This document shows, piece by piece, positions 1 through 6,671 of a stretch of 10,000 nucleotides of DNA. How positions within the stretch are numbered: position 1 is the first letter of the stretch; the number at the start of each line of letters is the position of its first letter. The DNA lies in NCBI RefSeq assembly GCF_020217025.1, contig NZ_JAIWOF010000230.1:1-10000 (forward strand), read 5' to 3'. The notes beneath the pieces are model-generated. The model was not told the DNA's origin, did no database searches, and saw nothing but the letters and a program-made list of their open reading frames with translations. The stretch is from Flavobacterium sp. Its GTDB lineage: Bacteria > Bacteroidota > Bacteroidia > Flavobacteriales > Flavobacteriaceae. The translations under genes were made by a program, and so were the position numbers.

Positions 1-483
1 GGTTATGAAGGTATTATAACTATTGATGGGAATAATAAAGACAGTATTGAATCGGTTCCGTTATTTATTGAAAAATTAGAAGAAGGATTCGATTTTGTTC
101 AGGGTTCAAGATATGTTGAAGGTGGAAAAGCCATCAATACACCAAAAATCAGGCATTTTGCGGTTAAGTTTATACATTCTCCATTAATTTCCATAACAGC
201 GCGCCATCGTTTTACCGATTCAACCAATGCTTTTAGATGTTATTCAAAAAGATATTTGACTCATCCAAAAGTACAACCATTTAGACCTATTTTTGTCACT
301 TACGAATTACTAGCGTTTCTATCAGTTAGAGCATCGCAATTGGGGTTAAAAGTAGGTGAAGTTCCAGTAGAACGTAAATATCCAGAAAGTGGAAAAGTAC
401 CTACAAAAATTAGTTTTTTTAAAGGAAATTTCAACTTGATAAAGATTTTGGTTACTAATTTATTTGGGAAATATAACCCATAA
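1..483 (+). CDS. GT2 family glycosyltransferase, DPM1-like (5' end missing)
   Basis: The reading frame is open from base 1 to a TAA at 481-483, giving the last 160 residues of a protein that starts before the window. It fits the polyprenyl-phosphate-sugar synthase-like branch of GT2, which loads a nucleotide-activated sugar onto a lipid phosphate at the cytoplasmic face. Visible family features are the sugar-nucleotide/metal site as ITIDGNNKD (visible residues 7-14), QGSRY with a Gly-Gly-Lys soon after, a TDSTNAFRCYS stretch matching the acceptor-side motif of this group, and the conserved ending with PTKISFF and a final GKYNP. From memory, the D-G-N form of DxD is normal in this subgroup, so I do not read it as a defect. 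Complete members are about 230-250 residues, so about one third is missing to the left. No membrane helix is visible in this part. The next gene starts 15 bases later, so the two are probably co-transcribed and may work as loader and transferase. The sugar cannot be inferred. Confidence 0.88.
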   Translation, partial: GYEGIITIDGNNKDSIESVPLFIEKLEEGFDFVQGSRYVEGGKAINTPKIRHFAVKFIHSPLISITARHRFTDSTNAFRCYSKRYLTHPKVQPFRPIFVTYELLAFLSVRASQLGLKVGEVPVERKYPESGKVPTKISFFKGNFNLIKILVTNLFGKYNP

Positions 484-498
484 AAAGATATAAATACT

Positions 499-3400
499 AT
501 GTTTAAGAATAAGATAATCCCTTTTGTTACCGCACTTTTTCAAACGAATGAAAAAGCAGTAAAAGCTTATTGGGCGTTAAGTATCTTTTTTGCTTTGGCT
601 TTAGCGGCTCCATTATTAAATATTTTGTTTGAATTTAAGCCAGGAGTTAAAGATTTTTCAGAACATATTATTTCAAATGCTTCCCTTTATGGACTAGATG
701 TTTCAAAGCGAGTTTCTTTATTTTATAGAGCTCTAATTTTAATAATTATAGCCACAATAGGTTTCTTCGCTTTTTTAAATAAAGCAACAAACAAAGCCAG
801 TATAGCTCAAGACGAAGTTCTAAAAGTTATTTATTCCATTTCAATTATTGGAATTTTTTCAGTGCTTTCAGGGTTGTTAATTGTTAATATAGATTTTTCA
901 GTATATATAGTATTGATTTTAGGATTGTTATTAGTTGCCGAAATAAAATTCAATAAACTGAATCAGAATGTAAATCTTACGGTTTGGCCACTTTTAGTTT
1001 CAATTCCATCGGCACTTTTATTTTATACGTATTTTAAACAAAATAATTTCTTTGAAATTATAAAGCCAGAAATTACAATAAAAACGCATATTCTTACAGT
1101 TGACCCTTTTCTATTAGCTTTCGTACTTTTTTTACTTCCATTTACTTTTATTTTTTATGTAATCGCAAAACAAAACAAAACGAATCCCAATGCACTTTTT
1201 AAAGCTTCAATTGTATTAGTAAGTGTTCCAATTGTTTTATCATTTTTATTAGAATTAAGTAATGTCGTTAATTTAAGATTTGGATTTGTTTTCAATAAAC
1301 CATTTTATCTATTTGTCTTTTTAATAGTAATTTCTTTTGGTGTTTTTTATTTTTTATTAAAACGATACAAAGAAAAATTAATAGAAAAAGCCTATTTTGA
1401 AAAGTACTTTTTACCCTTTTTATTAATCGGATTGTTGTTAATATTAGTGCAACCATGGCGAATGGTAAGCCCTGAAAACGAATTCTTTGAAACAGCAAAT
1501 CATGGTTTGTCTATAGATCATTTTTTTAGATACGGAAGCATTCCTATTATAGAAAATTTCGACGCACACATGCTTCATTATCAATTTTTTGCCTTCATTT
1601 ATGGTTTTGTAAACGGTTATGAACCTTGGGCAACAATGCTGTATGCTAATTACTTTTACGCAGTAGAAATTTTAGTTTTGTTTTTTGTTTTTAGAAAGAT
1701 TCTTGGAAACTTAAAAAGTTTTTTATTATTGCTTTGTTTGCCTATTTTATCAGTAATCTTAAATGAATACACATTAGCCGGTTTGTTAATTTTAATTTTA
1801 TTGCGACTAATTAATGATAAGAGCACAAAGAATTTTTATTACTTCTGGATAGTAGCAATATTTCTTTGTTTATATAAATTAGATATTGGTTATGCAGCAA
1901 TTTTAGGTGGCTTGGTAACTTATGTACTTTTAGAATATATAATTCATAGCTCGATAACTATAAAACCTTTAGTAAAATCGGGAGCTATTGTTGGAGGAAC
2001 ATTATTAATCGTCTTTTGTTTGCTTTGTCTTGTAAAAGGTATAAATCCTATTTTGAGATTGCAGGAGTTTTTGTTAGCGGCTAAATCAGATCAAAATTGG
2101 GGAGTTACAAGAATGGGCGGCATGAATCATTTCTTATTTAGAATTGCTTATTACGTTTTGCCAATAATTACTTTAATAGCTTTCATTTTTACAGTAACCA
2201 AGGCTGTTTTTAATAAAGAAAAGTATCATGAATATTTTCAAAACAAACAATTTTTGAGTGCTTTTGCGTTTTTTATTTTTTTTGTACTTTTTTTCTTTTT
2301 TAATGCACAAAGAGGAATTGTAAGACACAATTTTGAATATGACAACATAAAAAAAATAATAAGCACCATGCCTTTTGCTTTCATAATGTTGATGTTTATT
2401 ATTAATAAAAAGAATCAACTTATTAGCGCCTTGACTATCCTATTATTTTCTTTTTTAATCTTAAACGCTTCAAAACCCGATTTTAAGAACAAGAGCACCA
2501 CTTTATTTAAAGAAGCAATTAATTCCTATTCTTTTCAAGAGAAGTTTTTAGAAGCTCAGGATTTTAATAAAACAAGAGTTAGAGAATCTTTTGATCAAAC
2601 CGAAATCAAAATGTTTAAAAAGTTTTTAGACGTGGTTTTAAAACCCGAAGAAACTTATTATGATTTTTCATCTAAAAATTATTATCACGCATTAACAGGT
2701 AGAAAAAATCCATCTTATGTAAATCAAACTCCATTAATGATTAATGGCGATAAAGCACAAGAAATGGAGATTGAAAGAATAAAAGAAGCAAAAATTCCTA
2801 TTATTCTAATGCCAATCAAAGGAATAATTTGGCACGCAATTGATGAGGTATATACCGATTTTAAATATTATAAAATGAGCGAGTATATTTATAAAAATTA
2901 TACACCGCTTTACCGAATGGCTTCTTTTGATGTTTATGTGCTTAAAGAAAAAGAAAGCGAATATTTATCAAAAATTAAAGCAGCAGGATTTTTAGAAAAC
3001 AAATCGAGTTTTACCGATTTTACTTTTTTTAATACCGATGCAATTTCAAAAAACAGTATTCAAGTGATTTCAAATCTGGATAAGAGTATAACTATTAATA
3101 CCGTTGGAGCAAGTCCGCATTTCATAGGATTATTAGATTATTTGCGAAAACAGAATCAGATTAAGGAATCTAATTTGCCTTGTAAACTTGGGTTTTCTTT
3201 GCAGTCACTTTCTCAAGGTAACATCAGGATCTATTACAAATTAACGGCTGAAGAATCTTTTTCTGAAAACTTTGTAAAAGAGTTCCCTATAACAAGTTTA
3301 GAAAACACGGAAATCAATTTAGATTTACCAAAAACACCTGTAGAAATTATGGTTGCGGTGAATACTTCAGGAATTGTATTAAAGCAATTTAGTATTACAA

Positions 3401-4104
3401 ATGGTTCACAATCCGAAATTAAAACGCCTGAAAAAATTGATTATTTTATAGGTTTTGTTCCAAAATTATGGGCAGAAGAATCGGAGGAAATCGCTTTTAA
3501 AAAGGTGAATTCGTTAAAAGAAATTGCCGAAGAAACTACTGCAAGTATCAATTCAAACAAGTTAAATACTTCCGATCAAGGATGTTATGCTTATTTAGAA
3601 TTAGAATCAGATACCGATTCAAACGGAACAATTGAATTAATTTCTAATGATATTGTAAAAGCGAGCTATGCATTTAGTATAATTCCGGGCAAACACAACT
3701 ATGCAATACGAATAAGTAATAGTTATTATTGGTGGAATACGAAAGCGCCAAAAATCAATTTTAGAGCAGAAAAAGTAATGAAAATTTCTAAATTTTCACT
3801 TATTTTATCAGATGGTTCTCAACAAGAAATGTTTAAAGGAAATGGAATTACTTTAACAAATTTAAGTGATGAAAACTGGATTAATGGTTGTAGCTTGCAA
3901 TACAATATGATATTGTTTGATTATTCGCCTAAAAAAGAAAAATTATTAAAGGAGTTTAAAAAGATAAAACTTTCAAACGGTATTGTTTTAAACATTACAG
4001 GTTTTTATGTTTCGGGCAACTATATTAATGTAACAATAAGTGAAAAAATTTCAGATTACGTTTCATTAATTGGATATCCAAATCATATCCAATTCATTAA
4101 ATAG
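499..4104 (+). CDS. Large GT-C-like membrane glycosyltransferase with C-terminal accessory modules
   Basis: This is a 1201-residue protein. Residues 1-655 are very hydrophobic with about 18-20 predicted membrane helices; the rest is soluble and probably periplasmic. About eight helices (residues 20-290) precede the part resembling GT-C/PMT-type transferases. From the helix at 302-318 the GT-C pattern begins: a first outer loop with acidic PENEFFE (325-331) and, further on, D340, H341 and NFDAH (353-357), a likely catalytic or metal site. Residues 719-820 resemble the extracytoplasmic domain of bacterial PMT-like proteins (YYDFSS, then a GRKNPSYVNQ stretch, then IPIILMP). Next come two strand-rich segments, about 895-970 and 1028-1112, probably beta-sandwich modules. 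A final domain at 1117-1201 is homologous to the lipoprotein encoded at 6215-6598. Such enzymes transfer sugar from polyprenyl phosphate to an acceptor outside the membrane; donor and acceptor are unknown. The total length is well above the usual 450-700 residues of GT-C enzymes. The start is 15 bases after the previous stop. Membrane role is certain, GT-C assignment probable. Confidence 0.8.
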   Translation: MFKNKIIPFVTALFQTNEKAVKAYWALSIFFALALAAPLLNILFEFKPGVKDFSEHIISNASLYGLDVSKRVSLFYRALILIIIATIGFFAFLNKATNKASIAQDEVLKVIYSISIIGIFSVLSGLLIVNIDFSVYIVLILGLLLVAEIKFNKLNQNVNLTVWPLLVSIPSALLFYTYFKQNNFFEIIKPEITIKTHILTVDPFLLAFVLFLLPFTFIFYVIAKQNKTNPNALFKASIVLVSVPIVLSFLLELSNVVNLRFGFVFNKPFYLFVFLIVISFGVFYFLLKRYKEKLIEKAYFEKYFLPFLLIGLLLILVQPWRMVSPENEFFETANHGLSIDHFFRYGSIPIIENFDAHMLHYQFFAFIYGFVNGYEPWATMLYANYFYAVEILVLFFVFRKILGNLKSFLLLLCLPILSVILNEYTLAGLLILILLRLINDKSTKNFYYFWIVAIFLCLYKLDIGYAAILGGLVTYVLLEYIIHSSITIKPLVKSGAIVGGTLLIVFCLLCLVKGINPILRLQEFLLAAKSDQNWGVTRMGGMNHFLFRIAYYVLPIITLIAFIFTVTKAVFNKEKYHEYFQNKQFLSAFAFFIFFVLFFFFNAQRGIVRHNFEYDNIKKIISTMPFAFIMLMFIINKKNQLISALTILLFSFLILNASKPDFKNKSTTLFKEAINSYSFQEKFLEAQDFNKTRVRESFDQTEIKMFKKFLDVVLKPEETYYDFSSKNYYHALTGRKNPSYVNQTPLMINGDKAQEMEIERIKEAKIPIILMPIKGIIWHAIDEVYTDFKYYKMSEYIYKNYTPLYRMASFDVYVLKEKESEYLSKIKAAGFLENKSSFTDFTFFNTDAISKNSIQVISNLDKSITINTVGASPHFIGLLDYLRKQNQIKESNLPCKLGFSLQSLSQGNIRIYYKLTAEESFSENFVKEFPITSLENTEINLDLPKTPVEIMVAVNTSGIVLKQFSITNGSQSEIKTPEKIDYFIGFVPKLWAEESEEIAFKKVNSLKEIAEETTASINSNKLNTSDQGCYAYLELESDTDSNGTIELISNDIVKASYAFSIIPGKHNYAIRISNSYYWWNTKAPKINFRAEKVMKISKFSLILSDGSQQEMFKGNGITLTNLSDENWINGCSLQYNMILFDYSPKKEKLLKEFKKIKLSNGIVLNITGFYVSGNYINVTISEKISDYVSLIGYPNHIQFIK
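3847..4101 (+). other. C-terminal SDENW domain of the GT-C protein (copy 1)
   Basis: These bases encode residues 1117-1201. They align without gaps to the mature part of the lipoprotein at 6344-6595, with about 32 identical positions in 83 by hand count. Shared landmarks are N-x-SDENW-x-NG, L-x-x-NM-x-L-x-DYS, a central Gly-x6-Gly, NYI, EK and I-x-YPN-x-I. The DNA has diverged well beyond a recent duplication, so conservation is at protein level. The domain is short and strand-rich, sits at the very end of the chain after a Gly-rich joint, and has no cysteine pair or obvious catalytic triad. I do not recognise it as a named family. A ligand- or partner-binding role is a guess. Confidence 0.75.
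4068..4094 (+). repeat. 10-bp perfect inverted repeat at the 3' end of the GT-C gene
   Basis: AATTGGATAT at 4068-4077 pairs perfectly with ATATCCAATT at 4085-4094 around a 7-base loop. It lies inside the last codons of the large membrane protein, 8 bases before its TAG and 14 bases before the ATG of the oxidoreductase. No T-tract follows, so it does not look like an intrinsic terminator. As RNA it could affect translation of the next gene or mRNA stability, or it may be chance in AT-rich coding DNA. Confidence 0.4.
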
Positions 4105-4107
4105 AAT

Positions 4108-5238
4108 ATGCAACAGTTTGATAAAATAATAATTGGTGCGGGTTTGTACGGACTTTATGCCGCTCTTTTTTGTGCAAAGAGAGGTGAGAATGTACTTGTT
4201 TTTGAACATGATCCAGAAGCATTTTCAAGAGCAACCTATATCAATCAAGCTCGGGTGCACATGGGATATCATTACCCAAGGTCATATACAACCGCAAAAA
4301 AATCTGCAGATTATTACGATAGATTTATTGCAGACTATAATTTTTGTATTCACAATGAATTTGATAAAATATATGCGATTTCTAAGAACTTTTCTTGGAC
4401 AAATGCAGCCCAATTTAAAAAGTTTTGTGCAGATACAGATATTCTATGCAAACCTATAAATATTGATGAGTTTTTTAAAGAAGAATTTTGTGAAGGCGCT
4501 TATTTATCTAAAGAATGCACTTATGATGCTTTGGTTTTAAAGAAGTATTTTTTAGATGAAATTAGCAAGTTTCAAAACGTAGAAATTCAATACAATACCC
4601 ATATAACAAACGTTGAAAAAGATGCTGAATTTTATCATCTAACAACCAATCATAATCAAAAATATTCATCCGATTTTGTATTAAATACGACCTATGCTTC
4701 CGTTAATCAGATATTACAACTTTTTGGAGAAGAACCTTTGAAAATTAAATATGAGCTTTGTGAAGTAATTCTTTGTAAGGTTAGTGATAATTTGAAAAAT
4801 ACAGGAGTTACCATGATGGACGGACCGTTTTTTTCATTAATGCCTTTCGGACAAACAGGATATCATTCCTTAACGGCGGTAAATTACACACCACATAAAA
4901 CCTGTCATTCCTATTTTCCTGAGTTTGATTGTCAAAAACAAAGCAATAATACGTGTAGCAGTAGTAAATTAGGAAATTGTAATACATGCATTGCAAAACC
5001 TAAAACTTCTTGGCCTTTTATGGTAGCCCTTGCCAAGAAATATTTGAATGAAGACATAACAATTGAATATGTAGAATCGTTATTTTCAATTAAGCCTATT
5101 TTACAAGAATCTGAAATTGATGATTCGAGACCTACAGTAATTAAAGAGTTTTCAAAAAAGCCTAAATTAGTGTCTGTTTTATCAGGAAAAATTAATACGG
5201 TTTACGATTTAGACCTTATTTTATCTAATAAAGAATAA
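4108..5238 (+). CDS. FAD-dependent oxidoreductase (DAO-like) with five-cysteine cluster
   Basis: This 376-residue, probably cytoplasmic flavoprotein opens with a Rossmann dinucleotide-binding fold: strand KIII, GAGLYG at 10-15, helix, then VLVFE with E33 placed to bind the adenosine ribose. The conserved stretch NQARVHMGYHYPRS (46-59) follows; similar motifs mark a group of FAD oxidoreductases in bacterial glycan clusters and recall the His-rich region near FAD in UDP-galactopyranose mutase, although the whole sequence does not look like a mutase. No signal peptide or membrane helix is visible. An unusual segment at 266-294 has five cysteines spaced C-x8-C-x7-C-x7-C-x2-C (C266, C275, C283, C291, C294), which could bind zinc or iron-sulfur or be structural. 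The C-terminus has LSGKINTVYDLD, a likely flavin-contacting end. It starts 3 bases after the GT-C stop and ends 1 base before the next GT2 start, so tight operon membership suggests it acts on a sugar or lipid intermediate of this pathway. The substrate is unknown. Confidence 0.82.
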   Translation: MQQFDKIIIGAGLYGLYAALFCAKRGENVLVFEHDPEAFSRATYINQARVHMGYHYPRSYTTAKKSADYYDRFIADYNFCIHNEFDKIYAISKNFSWTNAAQFKKFCADTDILCKPINIDEFFKEEFCEGAYLSKECTYDALVLKKYFLDEISKFQNVEIQYNTHITNVEKDAEFYHLTTNHNQKYSSDFVLNTTYASVNQILQLFGEEPLKIKYELCEVILCKVSDNLKNTGVTMMDGPFFSLMPFGQTGYHSLTAVNYTPHKTCHSYFPEFDCQKQSNNTCSSSKLGNCNTCIAKPKTSWPFMVALAKKYLNEDITIEYVESLFSIKPILQESEIDDSRPTVIKEFSKKPKLVSVLSGKINTVYDLDLILSNKE

Positions 5239-5239
5239 A

Positions 5240-6160
5240 ATGAAAGAAAAAAAATTAATATCTGTAGTCGTTTATTTATATAATAATGAAAACAGCATTC
5301 TCGATTTTTTATCGCAAATAACACAGCAAGCGGATTTATTGTTTGAACAATTTGAAGTAATAATTGTGAATGATTGTTCTACCGATAACTCAGTACAAAA
5401 AATTAAATCGGCAGAATTTTTACAACCTTTTCAGGTTTCTATTATTCAAATGAGTTTCCATCAAGGAGTTGAACTGTCAATGAATGCTGGCTTAGATTTG
5501 TCTACGGGTGATTTTGTTTATGAATTTGATAGCGTATTAATCGATTTTGACATTCGTTTAATTGAACAATCTTATCGTAAAATATTAGAAGGATATGATA
5601 TTGTGTCTGTTTCTCCTGACTTTAGCGAAAAGTTTTCTTCAAAAATTTTCTATGCAACCTATAATTTCTTCTCAAAATCAAAATATAAACTTCGTACAGA
5701 TCGTTTTAGGATTTTATCAAGAAGAGCAATTAACCGATCTTTTTCTATAAGTGTAAATATTCCTTATAGAAAAGCGATGTATATTAATAGTGGATTAAAG
5801 ATTCATACTTTAGAATACAAAAAAACCAATAATGCCAAGCGAATAGACGAGAAGAGCTATTTAAGAAACAAAACCGCAATTGATGCGTTGATTATTTATA
5901 CCAATTTAGCATTTACAATTTCGGTAAGTATTTCATTATTATTGTTGCTTTGTACATTAAGCATTATAATGTATACTATTTTTATTTATTTTGGAAAAGA
6001 TAAACCTATTGAAGGTTGGACAACCATTATGTTATTAGTTTCAGGTGGTTTTTCTGGTTTTTTCTTTTTAAGTGCAATAATCATCAAGTATTTATCGTTA
6101 ATATTGGAGCTTGTTTTTAAGAAAAAGTCATATATTCAAGAAAATATTGAAAAAATATAA
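5240..6160 (+). CDS. GT2 glycosyltransferase, GtrB/ArnC-like, with degenerate DxD
   Basis: A 306-residue protein with an N-terminal GT-A fold and two C-terminal membrane helices (about 222-251 and 261-290), the layout of polyprenyl-phosphate glycosyltransferases such as GtrB and ArnC. The nucleotide-binding part is intact: SVVVYLYNNE (8-17) and VNDCSTDNS (43-51). Where the family has a metal-binding D-A-D after GDYV, this protein reads GDFVYEFDSV (90-99): D97 is kept but the second Asp is Val99. The acceptor-side motif is present as DRFRILSRRAI (154-164). It may have low or altered activity, use another metal ligand such as E95 or D102, or act as a partner of the intact GT2 upstream. It starts 1 base after the oxidoreductase stop and is the last gene before a 54-base gap with a candidate promoter, so it probably closes the first operon. 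Family assignment is firm; activity is uncertain. Confidence 0.85.
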   Translation: MKEKKLISVVVYLYNNENSILDFLSQITQQADLLFEQFEVIIVNDCSTDNSVQKIKSAEFLQPFQVSIIQMSFHQGVELSMNAGLDLSTGDFVYEFDSVLIDFDIRLIEQSYRKILEGYDIVSVSPDFSEKFSSKIFYATYNFFSKSKYKLRTDRFRILSRRAINRSFSISVNIPYRKAMYINSGLKIHTLEYKKTNNAKRIDEKSYLRNKTAIDALIIYTNLAFTISVSISLLLLLCTLSIIMYTIFIYFGKDKPIEGWTTIMLLVSGGFSGFFFLSAIIIKYLSLILELVFKKKSYIQENIEKI

Positions 6161-6187
6161 TTTGTGTAAAAAAAATTTATAATTTCG
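6161..6187 (+). promoter_or_regulatory. Candidate Bacteroidota promoter for the 127-aa lipoprotein
   Basis: The 54-base gap before the lipoprotein gene has TTTG at 6161-6164 and TAATTTCG at 6180-6187, which resemble the -33 TTTG and -7 TAnnTTTG elements of the primary Bacteroidota sigma factor, with one mismatch in the second box. The 15-base spacer is shorter than the usual 17-23, so the upstream box may be fortuitous. The -7-like box lies 27 bases before the ATG, a reasonable leader length. Confidence 0.5.
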
Positions 6188-6214
6188 CAGAGTAAAAAAA
6201 ATAATAAGAAAACA

Positions 6215-6598
6215 ATGAAAATAAGAGTATTAATTGGTTTATTGGCTTTGTCACTAGTTTTTTCTTGTAAACAAAAAAGTGAAGTTGAAGAGAAAGCAAC
6301 ACAAGACACAACTACTGAAGCTGCTGCACCAGCGGTTACATCAATTCAATTAGCAAATTATTCTGATGAGAATTGGAAAAATGGAGTAGGTTTAACTTTC
6401 AATATGTTGTTAGTAGATTATTCAGAAGCTAAATATGAATTAATCTCAAAAGGAACAGAATTAAATTTACCAAGCGGAGAAAAAGTTCCGTATATTGGGT
6501 ATGAAAAACAAGATAACTACATTCATATTATGTTAGCTGAAAAACCAACAACTTTTCAAGCGGCAATTGAATATCCAAATGAAATTACTATTAAATAA
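6215..6598 (+). CDS. Small lipoprotein made of one SDENW domain
   Basis: A 127-residue predicted lipoprotein. The signal peptide runs MKIRVLIGLLALSLVFS with the lipidated cysteine at C18. The residues after it (KQKSEVEE) are polar and acidic, as in Bacteroidota lipoproteins exported to the outer membrane or cell surface, though the localisation is only suggested. A Thr/Ala/Pro-rich linker (about 29-42) leads to a single domain at 44-127 ending at the C-terminus. That domain is clearly related to the last 85 residues of the large GT-C protein four genes upstream (SDENW at 50-54 here, 1123-1127 there). I do not recognise a named family. A candidate promoter in front and a strong terminator behind suggest its own short transcript, perhaps at a level different from the enzymes. 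It may provide a detached form of the GT-C accessory domain, for example to bind the same glycan or partner; this is inference. Confidence 0.8.
   Translation: MKIRVLIGLLALSLVFSCKQKSEVEEKATQDTTTEAAAPAVTSIQLANYSDENWKNGVGLTFNMLLVDYSEAKYELISKGTELNLPSGEKVPYIGYEKQDNYIHIMLAEKPTTFQAAIEYPNEITIK
6344..6595 (+). other. SDENW domain in the small lipoprotein (copy 2)
   Basis: These bases encode residues 44-127, the free-standing copy of the domain that ends the GT-C protein (3847-4101). The alignment is ungapped apart from one residue near the very end, and the strongest blocks are SDENW, NM-x-L-x-DYS, NYI and YPN. The differing linkers before the domain (Gly-containing joint there, Thr/Ala/Pro-rich tether here) mark its N-terminal boundary. 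Confidence 0.75.
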
Positions 6599-6619
6599 TT
6601 TTATTACATTTAGAATATA

Positions 6620-6655
6620 AAAAAATCCGATTATTCAATCGGATTTTTTATTTTT
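6620..6655 (+). terminator. Rho-independent terminator after the 127-aa lipoprotein gene
   Basis: A perfect 13-bp stem pairs 6620-6632 (AAAAAATCCGATT) with 6637-6649 (AATCGGATTTTTT) around a 4-base ATTC loop, and a T-rich tract continues to 6655. The symmetrical A and T runs could make it work in both directions, but no gene points the other way here. It lies 22 bases after the lipoprotein stop and ends 17 bases before the next ATG. Downstream genes therefore need read-through or a very compact promoter. Confidence 0.9.
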
Positions 6656-6671
6656 ATACAAAATACGTATT

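Noticed and set aside
25..33. DGN instead of DxD in the first GT2 protein, considered as an inactivating change
   Set aside because: As I recall this family, IDGNNKD-type sequences are its normal form, and the rest of the visible protein is well conserved.
1292..1498. Antisense open frame of 68 codons inside the GT-C gene
   Set aside because: It lies opposite a clearly coding membrane-protein region, is Lys/Leu-rich low-complexity sequence, and has no recognisable motif.
2276..2301. Runs of 8, 7 and 6 T inside the GT-C gene, considered as a phase-variation tract
   Set aside because: They encode a Phe-rich membrane helix, the frame is intact, and T runs of this length recur throughout this AT-rich window (for example 6986-6993). 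Not long or uniform enough to claim slippage.
2173..2418. Antisense open frame of 81 codons inside the GT-C gene
   Set aside because: Its Lys/Phe runs are the complement of T-rich helix codons; no family features.
4133..4459. Alternative-frame open frame of 108 codons within the oxidoreductase gene
   Set aside because: The overlapping frame encodes the conserved GAGLYG and NQARVHMGYHYPRS motifs; the alternative has none and no start context.
4108..5238. UDP-galactopyranose mutase as identity of the flavoprotein
   Set aside because: Only the Rossmann start and a His/Tyr-rich stretch are reminiscent; the remaining sequence, including the five-cysteine segment, does not match what I know of that family.
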